64,000 nucleotides of DNA. Origin: Micromonospora chalcea (GTDB lineage: Bacteria; Actinomycetota; Actinomycetes; Mycobacteriales; Micromonosporaceae). Below, one piece after another: positions 57,360 through 64,000 of this stretch (positions are counted from its first letter, which is position 1; every line of letters begins with the position of its first letter). The stretch covers positions 1 to 64,000 of the forward strand of contig NZ_MAGP01000075.1 in NCBI RefSeq assembly GCF_002926165.1, given 5' to 3'. The notes below the pieces were generated by a model. It did not search any database, was not told the origin of the DNA, and was given only the letters and a program-made list of their open reading frames with translations. Made by a program: the position numbers and the translations under genes.

Positions 57360-58978
57360 CCTTCGCGCGGTGCGGCACTGAACGAACTCGGCCCAGCGGA
57401 CCCGGGCGCTTCCTCCCTCAACCGATGCAGGTGGCTCAGCAGCGCTTCGATCTCAGCCGCCGGCGCGGACCCTGAGCCGTGCAGCGCGCTGATGTCACGC
57501 CGTAGTCCCTCCAGTTGGCGCCGCGCCTCGGGCACGTCGCCCAATCCGGCGACGAGCATGGCGATCTGTTGCCGCAAGGGAAAGAGTTCCGGCGAGTCCG
57601 ACCGCATCACCTGCTGTTCCTCGGCGAGAAGCGCGCGCAGTTCTCTCAACGCCTCGGTCGCCTCGCCCAGCTCCGCCTGGCAGCTCGCTGCCTGCTGCCG
57701 ACACTGCCAGATCAGTTCCTCGTCGGGCACGGGACGCTTGGCGAGATCGACGATGAGCCGCTGGAACTCCGGAAGCGCCTGCCGGAACGCGCCGGCCAGG
57801 ACGTACAGGTTGGCCAGGTTGAGCCTCAGCTCCAGGATCCGCGGCTGCCTTGCCGCGTGCCCGCCGCTGATCGGCTGCAGCACCGATTCGAGCAGCTCGG
57901 CGGCCTGGGTGAACCGCTCTTCCTCGGCAAGCTCCCAGGCCCGCTCCTCCACCTCGGCGAGCTGGTCGAGCGACGGCGGCTCGACAATCTCTGCCGCTGC
58001 TCGTGGACGGACGATGTCGACGCGCGTCGGCGGCAGCGGCGAGCGGGGCGGCAGCGGCCCGAACGGATACCGGTACGGCATTGTCGGGTCGACCCGCTGC
58101 CCGTCCGCCACCGTCGGGGCGGCGTCGGCTGCCTTCTCGGCATCGACCGCTCCGAACGGCGCCAGCATCTCGTAGACCTCGACCGCCGACTCGGGCCGGT
58201 GTTGCGGGTCCTTGGCGAGCAGCCGTACGAGGAGGTGCACCAGGACGTCCGGCACACCCGCGCGGTGCTCCGAGACCGACGGGACGGGGTCGTTCAAGTG
58301 CCGGTGCAGCATGCCGAGCGGGTTGTCGGCCCGGTACGGCGGCTTGCCGGTGAGCAGCTCGAACAACACGCAGCCGAGTGCGTATAGGTCGGTGCGCGGG
58401 CCCACGGCACTGTTCAGCGCCTGCTCGGGAGCCATGTATGTGGGCGTGCCCAGTGTGTGGCCGGTGGCGGTCAGCCGGGGCACGTCCGGTCCGAGCAGGG
58501 CGGCCACCCCGAAGTCCAGGACCTTGACGGCGCCGCTGGGGGTCACCATGACGTTCTGCGGCTTCAGGTCACGGTGCACGAGTGAGGCGGCATGCGCCAC
58601 CGCCAGTACCGAGCAGATCTGGGTGCCGATGGCAGCCGCCCACGGAACGGCGAGCCAACCACGCTCGGCGATCAGGTCGGACAGGAGCACACCCGGAACG
58701 AGCTGCATGACGATGTAGAGGTCGTCGCCGTGGTGGCCGACGTCGTGCACGCTCGGCACTCCGGGGTGGTCCAGGCGTGCGGTCACCCGGGCCTCGCGGA
58801 TGAACCGGTCGACGGCGGTGTCGCGGTCGCCGTCGGGCACGGCGAGCTTGCGCAGGAACTTGATGGCGACGGGCCGGTCCAGCTTCTCGTCGAAGCCCGC
58901 CCACACCTCCCCCATGCCGCCGTGACCGATCGGATACGTCAGCTCGTATCGATCCGCTACTCGTTCCTGCGCGTGCAT
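57356..58978 (-). CDS. Serine/threonine protein kinase with TPR-like C-terminus, in defence operon
   Basis: 540 residues. The kinase domain (~11-270) has the Gly loop IGHGGMGEVWAG, Lys40 in VAIKFLRK, catalytic loop VHRDLKPQN, DFG in VLDFGVAALL and the activation-segment GTPTYMAPEQALN; all key residues are present. No TM helix or PASTA repeat, so it is cytosolic. Residues ~345-520 form helical repeats (WELAEEERFTQAAELLESVL; LRLNLANLYVLAGAFRQALPEF). The ATG at 58978 begins MHAQERVADRY. It overlaps the nuclease gene downstream and follows the two-TM gene by 46 bases, placing a kinase within a restriction operon. Confidence 0.92.
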   Translation of the reverse strand: MHAQERVADRYELTYPIGHGGMGEVWAGFDEKLDRPVAIKFLRKLAVPDGDRDTAVDRFIREARVTARLDHPGVPSVHDVGHHGDDLYIVMQLVPGVLLSDLIAERGWLAVPWAAAIGTQICSVLAVAHAASLVHRDLKPQNVMVTPSGAVKVLDFGVAALLGPDVPRLTATGHTLGTPTYMAPEQALNSAVGPRTDLYALGCVLFELLTGKPPYRADNPLGMLHRHLNDPVPSVSEHRAGVPDVLVHLLVRLLAKDPQHRPESAVEVYEMLAPFGAVDAEKAADAAPTVADGQRVDPTMPYRYPFGPLPPRSPLPPTRVDIVRPRAAAEIVEPPSLDQLAEVEERAWELAEEERFTQAAELLESVLQPISGGHAARQPRILELRLNLANLYVLAGAFRQALPEFQRLIVDLAKRPVPDEELIWQCRQQAASCQAELGEATEALRELRALLAEEQQVMRSDSPELFPLRQQIAMLVAGLGDVPEARRQLEGLRRDISALHGSGSAPAAEIEALLSHLHRLREEAPGSAGPSSFSAAPREG

Positions 58979-59024
58979 CCGTCTCCCCCGGCAGCCCTGT
59001 CGGATGACACCGACGACTCGTCGG

Positions 59025-59807
59025 CTAGTACCGCTCGCCATAGATGTCGAGCAGTTCCTGGTAAGCCTCCCGGACCGCATCGTTCGCACCGGGATCGTGC
59101 GCCGCGTTCTCGGCAGCCACGGCAGCGAGTTCGAGCGCGTTACGCACCCGGGTCAGTTCCGCCTCCGTCTCGTCCCACAGCGTTGTCACGCGCTGCCGCT
59201 GTTCGGTCAGCGCCTTCCCCACGCTGCTCGTCGAATCCCCCGCCGGGCCGGACTGCCGGCGCCCCATCTGAGTACGCAACTGCTGCCGGCGGCTGAGCAC
59301 ATCGCTCGCCTCCCAGAGCGCCTGCGCCAGGATCTGCCCGCCCTCCGCAGCGTCCATCACACGGTCCACGTCGGGCAGCGCCCGTCCGGCCCGCTCCGCC
59401 AACTTCACCAGGTCGAGGAAGTCTTCCCGGTCCTCGGCCTCGGTCAGGGTGTGGTGCAAGGCGGGAAAGGCCGCCTGGTCGGGCGCCTCGATCTGAGGTG
59501 GCGGCTTCGTCGCCGTGATGCCGGCAAGCCCGAGGCCCAGCAGGAGCGCGACAAGAAACAGAATGACCAGCAGTGGCGCACCTGAGAAGCAGAGCACCGC
59601 GGAGACGAGCACCGCGATAGTGCAGAGCACGACGACGCCGGGAACCTTGGACGGCTCCGGGGCGGTCGGGACCGCCCGCAGGTCGGTGATGCTGCCCCAC
59701 TTGTGTCGACGTGGCGAGCGGGTCACTTTCAGCGGGGTGAGCGCGGTCATGACCCGGGACTCGTCCACGGCGATCCAGAGGTGGAAGGTGGGCTCGGACG
59801 GGGACAA
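59025..59807 (-). CDS. Two-TM membrane protein in defence operon
   Basis: 260 residues, family not recognised. Residues ~57-96 form two closely spaced TM helices (VPGVVVLCTIAVLVSAVLCF and LLVILFLVALLLGLGLAGI). A cytosolic helical region follows with acidic stretches (TLTEAEDREDFLDLVKLAERA) and a coiled coil near the end (TEAELTRVRNALELAAVAAE). A TTG at 59807 is the best start, because GAGGAGG stands four to five bases upstream on the minus strand. HsdR ends 29 bases before. It could anchor the system at the membrane or act as a toxin-like effector; only position supports this. Confidence 0.75.
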   Translation of the reverse strand: MSPSEPTFHLWIAVDESRVMTALTPLKVTRSPRRHKWGSITDLRAVPTAPEPSKVPGVVVLCTIAVLVSAVLCFSGAPLLVILFLVALLLGLGLAGITATKPPPQIEAPDQAAFPALHHTLTEAEDREDFLDLVKLAERAGRALPDVDRVMDAAEGGQILAQALWEASDVLSRRQQLRTQMGRRQSGPAGDSTSSVGKALTEQRQRVTTLWDETEAELTRVRNALELAAVAAENAAHDPGANDAVREAYQELLDIYGERY

Positions 59808-59836
59808 CCGTCCTCCTCTCGGCGAGGTGCGAAGGC

Positions 59837-62800
59837 TCAGGCGATGCCCTTGCGGCGGCGGATCATCTGGTACGCCTGCCGGCGTGCGAACTGGTTGAGC
59901 TGCGACCGCAGGCTCTCGTCGTCGAGGTAGCGCTGCATCAGCTTGCCGTTGTCGTCGTGGCGGGACAGGATCACGTCCTCGATCCGCTTGTCGCAGACGA
60001 CGCCGAAGTTGCTCTCGTCGTTGACGAGCGCTGCGGCTTCCAGCGTGCCGTCTTCGGCCAGCGCGACGATCTGCTGCTCGACCCAGACCTTGTCCGCCTC
60101 GCCCAGGCCGATACCGAACCGGTCGTTGAACACGTCGATCAGATCCGAGAGCGCGACCTTCTCCGGGTCGTGTTGCGAGCCGACACCACCGCCGACGAAA
60201 CCGGGCAGCATCTGTTCCCCCTCGGGAGACAGCGAGGCGTCATGCTCACCGGTCTTACTGACCCGCAGGTGGGTCAACTGCACCTCACCGATGTCAACGG
60301 ACGGGTCCTGCCGGCGCGGGAGCCGGTTGAGCAGCGCGCGCCCGTACAGGTAGAGCCGCTCCAACTCCTCGTCGTGGTAGGGCACTACCTGGCTGAGGAA
60401 CGCGTACATCCGGGTGTAGTCGCGCAGTGCAGACCGGAAGTCGTCCGCAGCCTCCGGGTCGTCGGCGGCCAGGGCGTTGAAGCGCTGGACGGCCGGCTCG
60501 GTGAAGCGGTAGAGGGCGGCGTGGGCCCGCTGGAGACCGGTCTCCGTGGTCGCCTTCCGCTCCGCCTCCAGCAGCGCTTCGGCGTACGCCTGCAATTCCG
60601 AGTCGACGAGGACCGGGTAGCCCGTGACGGCGTTCTGCGCGGTGTAGAGCAGGTTCGGGTCGGTGGGCGTGGTGGCGGCGGTTTCGAAGTACGGCTTGAA
60701 CTGCTCGGCGATGTCGCCGGCCTCGTTGACGAAGTCGAGAACGAACACGTCACCCTGCGTCTTGAGCGGGTGGGTGCGGTTGAGCCGGGACAGGGTCTGC
60801 ACGGCGGCGACGTTCTTGAGCAGCTTGTCGACGTACATGGTGGTGAGCAGCGGCTGGTCGAAGCCGGTCTGGTACTTCTCGGCGACGACCAGGATCTTGT
60901 ACTCGGTGTCCTGCTTGGCCTTCGGCGTGCCGGCGTACTTGTCGTCGGCGGCGGTGTAGCCGAACTTTTCGGGTAGCTCACCCTCGCCGAACCCGTTGAT
61001 TCGTGCCTCGGTGTGCTCGACGCCGTCGACCTCCAGGTCACCGGAGAACGCCACGAGGGAGTCGCAGCCCACGTAGCCCTGCATCTCGACGTACTTCTTG
61101 ATGGCGGTGTGCAGACGCACGGCGGCCTCGCGGGAGCCGGTGACCACCATGGCCTTGGCACGCCCGCCGAGGCGCGGCGCGGTGTGCTTGCGGAAGTGCT
61201 CGACGATGATCTCCGCCTTCTGGGCCTGCATGGTGGGGTGCAGGCTGGCGAAGCGGGCGAGCTGGGCGCCGGCCTTCTTCGGGTCGACCTCCGGGTCGTC
61301 GGGGTTGGCGTTGGCCAGCTTCCAGTACGACTTGTAGGTCAGGTAGTTGCGCAGCACGTCGAGGATGAACCCCTCGTCGATGGCCTGCCGCATCGAGTAC
61401 GTGTGGAACGGCTGCGGATTGCCGGTGACCGGGTGCGGCGTGCCGAACAGTTCGAGCGTCTTCGGCTTCGGGGTGGCGGTGAACGCGAAGTACGACAGCG
61501 TCTCGTGCCGGCCTCGGGCCAGCGCCGAGGCCGTGAGCAGGTCACCCGACTCGTCGACGTCGTCGCTGCCGAGCTTGAGCAGCACCTTCTTCAGCGCGGC
61601 GGCCGAGTCGCCGGACTGCGACGAATGCGCCTCGTCGACGACGACTGCGAACCGCTTGCCCTTGAGCCCCTGCACCTGGTTGAGCACGTAGGGGAACTTC
61701 TGCATCGTGGTGATGACGACCTTTGCCGTCTCCCCCTGAAGCGCGGCGGCCAGCTGGGCGGAGTCCTTGTCGATCCGCTGCACCACGCCGGGCACGTGCT
61801 CGAACTGGAACACAGTGTCCTGCAACTGCCGGTCGAGGACGACCCGGTCGGTGATGATGATGACCTTGTCGAAGACCGGCTCGTTGGGGCGCAGCCCGTC
61901 CTTGGCGACGTTCGGCGCGGTGTGCAGGCTGGACAGCCGGTGCGCCAGCCACGCGATGGTGTTCGACTTGCCCGACCCGGCCGAGTGCATGACCAGGTAG
62001 TTGTGGCCCGAGCCGTGCCGGGCCGCGTGGTCGGTGAGCTGGGTGACCGCGTGCCACTGGTGGTAACGCGGGAAGATCAGCGCCTTGGATTCCTTGTCGT
62101 AGTGCAGGAACCGCCGCACCAGGTCCATGAACACGTCCGGGTGCCAGATCTGCACCCAGAGGTAGGAGCTGCGGTAACCCTTGTCAGTGGCCGGCGGGTT
62201 GCCCGCCCCACCGGACACGCCGGGCCCGTTCGATCCGGTGTTGAACGGCAGGAACCGGGTCTTCTCCCCCGCGAGCTTCGTCGTGACGAAGACCAGGTCG
62301 GGGTCGACCGCGAAGTGCACGAGGGTACGCCGGGCGAAGATCAGTTCTTTCGGGTCGCGGGTCTTGCGGTACTGCTCCTTGGCGTCCTCGACGGTCTGGC
62401 CGGTGAGCGGGTTCTTCAGCTCGGCGGTGGCGAGGGGGATGCCGTTGACGAAGAGAACCAGGTCGAGGGTGTTGTTGTTGCTGATCGAGTACGCGAGCTG
62501 GCGGGTTACGGTGAGGCGGTTGGCGCGGTAGAGCTTGAGCGCGTCGTCGGTGATGGCGTGGGCGGGCTTGAAGTACGCGAGGCGGATCAGAATGCCCTTG
62601 TCCTTGACACCTCGACGGAGGACATCGAGGGGCCCGCGCTCATCGATCTGCTTGGCGAGATGCTGGGCGAAGCTCCGCTGCGCCACGTCCGGGTCGTTCC
62701 CGTGATACGCCAGCAGCTTCGTCCACTCCTCCGGCTGGGTCTCACCGATGAAGGTGAACAATTCGGCTGTATCGAGGCCAGACTCCGTTCGGAAGTTGCC

Positions 62801-62887
62801 GGTCAAACCCCTCTTCCAGCCCGCTGCTCGCAAATCTCCCTCTATGCGGCCCTCGAACCGCCTCTCTACTTGAGAGGACACACTCAC
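59837..62887 (-). CDS. hsdR: Type I restriction enzyme R subunit (HsdR)
   Basis: 1016 residues. N-terminal nuclease domain with the PD-(D/E)xK pattern LDLVLFVNGIPLATAELKN. Superfamily 2 motor domains follow: Walker A MHSAGSGKSNTIAWL, motif II AVVVDEAHSSQSG, and motif III SYFAFTATPKPKTL. Motif VI is in TLSRLNRTHP. A C-terminal helical domain completes the subunit. The enzyme would translocate DNA with M and S subunits and cut at a distance. No hsdM or hsdS is in this window. The GTG at 62887 overlaps the AIPR stop by four bases (GTGA), a tight coupling not usual in classical R-M loci. A helicase-nuclease acting without M/S in another defence setting is the alternative. Confidence 0.93.
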   Translation of the reverse strand: MSVSSQVERRFEGRIEGDLRAAGWKRGLTGNFRTESGLDTAELFTFIGETQPEEWTKLLAYHGNDPDVAQRSFAQHLAKQIDERGPLDVLRRGVKDKGILIRLAYFKPAHAITDDALKLYRANRLTVTRQLAYSISNNNTLDLVLFVNGIPLATAELKNPLTGQTVEDAKEQYRKTRDPKELIFARRTLVHFAVDPDLVFVTTKLAGEKTRFLPFNTGSNGPGVSGGAGNPPATDKGYRSSYLWVQIWHPDVFMDLVRRFLHYDKESKALIFPRYHQWHAVTQLTDHAARHGSGHNYLVMHSAGSGKSNTIAWLAHRLSSLHTAPNVAKDGLRPNEPVFDKVIIITDRVVLDRQLQDTVFQFEHVPGVVQRIDKDSAQLAAALQGETAKVVITTMQKFPYVLNQVQGLKGKRFAVVVDEAHSSQSGDSAAALKKVLLKLGSDDVDESGDLLTASALARGRHETLSYFAFTATPKPKTLELFGTPHPVTGNPQPFHTYSMRQAIDEGFILDVLRNYLTYKSYWKLANANPDDPEVDPKKAGAQLARFASLHPTMQAQKAEIIVEHFRKHTAPRLGGRAKAMVVTGSREAAVRLHTAIKKYVEMQGYVGCDSLVAFSGDLEVDGVEHTEARINGFGEGELPEKFGYTAADDKYAGTPKAKQDTEYKILVVAEKYQTGFDQPLLTTMYVDKLLKNVAAVQTLSRLNRTHPLKTQGDVFVLDFVNEAGDIAEQFKPYFETAATTPTDPNLLYTAQNAVTGYPVLVDSELQAYAEALLEAERKATTETGLQRAHAALYRFTEPAVQRFNALAADDPEAADDFRSALRDYTRMYAFLSQVVPYHDEELERLYLYGRALLNRLPRRQDPSVDIGEVQLTHLRVSKTGEHDASLSPEGEQMLPGFVGGGVGSQHDPEKVALSDLIDVFNDRFGIGLGEADKVWVEQQIVALAEDGTLEAAALVNDESNFGVVCDKRIEDVILSRHDDNGKLMQRYLDDESLRSQLNQFARRQAYQMIRRRKGIA

Positions 62888-64000
62888 TCGACACTCTCCT
62901 CGTCGGAGTCCTCGACCTCTCGCACAACCGACCTCGCCAGCGACACCAGCGATCCCTCACTGCCGAGGAACCATCGGCGCGGGCCCTGCACAGCCACCGG
63001 TGCCCCATTCCACTCGGCGAGCGCATACATACGCATGACAAGGCCACTCGGCGTGTACCGCTTACCGTCCGCGGCCCACACCAATGGTCGAGACCGGCTG
63101 TTCACCCAAGTCGCCGCACCCCGACGACTGTCTTCCGATAGCCAGGAGGCCAAAGCTCGCCGTTCGGGTTCCGTTACCGCACGGAAGCTAAGGCGGCTGC
63201 CTTCCTTGATTCGAGCAGCATCGACCAAGATGTGTACGGAGTTACGACGTCGGGTGGTTCGCTGCCGCGGCACAGGCACATAGTCCGGCCGCAAATCGGG
63301 TGCAGGTGTGCCCGTCTCAAGCGCCGTAAGCACGGACCGCACTAGTGGTCGAATCCGGTCGGCAGAAGCGAGCGTCGGCCCGATGAATGAACTCTGACCA
63401 AACTGTTCGTCGATCTGAGTTACTAGCCAGCGAACGGTCTTGCCAACAAGAAGAGGAACCTGGTCAAGCACAGCTTCCCAATTATAGTCGGAATCATCAA
63501 TGCCATCCCGACCCAAATCTTGAAATACGATATGCGCGACGATCAGGCTGCCCTGCTCGGCGACGGCGGCCGCACGGCCCTCCAACCCAGGCTGCATGGC
63601 ATGAAGCGAGTCACGAACCCGACGCAGCAACTGAACAGAGCGCCAGATCTGCACGGCGGGAGGCCGCTCGCCGAAAATCCTCACATATGCACCCTCCGGA
63701 CCCTCCTCCCACAAGAGGTCCTCGTTATTTCGAACACGTTGCGCCAGCCTTGGATCGGCATGTGCACAGGCCAGAGCTATTGCAGCCTCCCGGACAGTGC
63801 AACCGCTCTCCGGCGACGGCTCGAACTCGCTTCGCCTGATCGTGTAGGTCAGACCGAGCGCCAACGAGAACTCTTCTCGGATCGCCAACTGCACCTCATC
63901 AAGCGCCACAAAGTCGCGCCGCTCGATGTGGTTCTGGGTGTTCGTAGCCTTCGTTATCTCTGCGCTGGTCGCTTCGTCTGTACTTGCAATGACCCGGATG
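62884..64000 (-). CDS. AIPR family (abortive infection phage resistance) protein, 5' end missing
   Basis: The C-terminal 371 residues of an AIPR-type protein; the frame stays open to base 64000, so the start lies outside. The first visible residues, RVIASTDEATSAEITKATNT followed by QNHIERRDFVALDEVQ, fit the core AIPR pattern of strand, ST, AT-NxQN, DF. The rest is helical, ends with a Glu/Asp-rich tail (EVEDSDEESVE) and contains many aromatic residues. AIPR proteins were defined from lactococcal abortive infection systems and are frequent in defence islands. The GTG at 63909 is only an internal codon. Its stop overlaps hsdR, so both are made from one transcript. Confidence 0.85.
   Translation of the reverse strand, partial: IRVIASTDEATSAEITKATNTQNHIERRDFVALDEVQLAIREEFSLALGLTYTIRRSEFEPSPESGCTVREAAIALACAHADPRLAQRVRNNEDLLWEEGPEGAYVRIFGERPPAVQIWRSVQLLRRVRDSLHAMQPGLEGRAAAVAEQGSLIVAHIVFQDLGRDGIDDSDYNWEAVLDQVPLLVGKTVRWLVTQIDEQFGQSSFIGPTLASADRIRPLVRSVLTALETGTPAPDLRPDYVPVPRQRTTRRRNSVHILVDAARIKEGSRLSFRAVTEPERRALASWLSEDSRRGAATWVNSRSRPLVWAADGKRYTPSGLVMRMYALAEWNGAPVAVQGPRRWFLGSEGSLVSLARSVVREVEDSDEESVE

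Noticed and set aside
1..64000. CRISPR arrays, tRNA or rRNA genes, prophage or IS elements
   Set aside because: I saw no regularly spaced repeats, no tRNA-like cloverleaf with conserved TTCGAATC-type arm, no rRNA, and no integrase, transposase or terminal inverted repeats; a computed scan could still find a weak case.

Overview
This window looks like chromosomal DNA of a high-GC filamentous actinomycete, most likely a Micromonosporaceae member such as Micromonospora. That is an inference from very high GC, frequent GTG and TTG starts, XRE/DUF5753 plus DUF397 gene pairs, a DivIVA-like small protein, YbaB/EspC-type secretion genes and many serine/threonine kinases. I see no rRNA or tRNA gene, no CRISPR array, and no transposase or integrase.

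1-27.6 kb is mostly metabolism, transport and regulation. It holds the 3' part of an exported GH18 chitinase, a soluble transhydrogenase (sthA), and an operon on the minus strand in which a complete peptide ABC importer is followed by gamma-glutamyltransferase. Next come aidB, a MOSC protein, a GNAT acetyltransferase, a PatB-type C-S lyase, a divergent DinB/WYL pair, a NIPSNAP protein, the wreck of a flavin reductase, and a YeiH-type exporter coupled to a 48-residue membrane protein missing from simple ORF lists. After a TetR regulator comes a HelR-type RNA polymerase recycling ATPase with what looks like a rifamycin-associated element upstream. A DrrAB-like exporter, an alpha/beta hydrolase facing an AfsR/SARP regulator, and a PLP decarboxylase close this part.

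27.6-41.2 kb is the most unusual part. On the minus strand three overlapping genes encode a class III cyclase-like protein, a caspase-type (C14) protease and a large TPR protein ending in a CHAT protease domain. Facing them are a Crp/Fnr regulator and then a tight five-gene operon: coiled-coil membrane protein, 62-residue protein, 192-residue helical protein, Ycf46-type AAA ATPase and single-pass membrane protein. I read the block as a candidate protease-based conflict or cell-death system, with the AAA/membrane operon as a possible sensor or machine arm. The functional link between the two arms is inference.

41.4-45.1 kb is a type VII-secreted polymorphic toxin cassette: YbaB-like protein, EspC-like protein, an exported-type protein with a CdiA-C-like nuclease end, an adjacent immunity candidate, and four further small genes. 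45.1-48.7 kb has a methyltransferase, a CPBP protease and a two-component system whose three genes overlap by 1-4 bases. 48.7-54.1 kb holds a kinase-TPR-WD40 protein with two small partners and a DivIVA-like pair. An XRE/DUF397 pair follows.

55.5-64 kb is a six-gene defence operon on the minus strand: AIPR abortive-infection protein (cut by the window end), HsdR-type restriction ATPase, two-TM protein, serine/threonine kinase, a nuclease with a RAMA-like C-terminus, and a DUF6308-like protein. No hsdM or hsdS is visible; they may lie beyond 64 kb.
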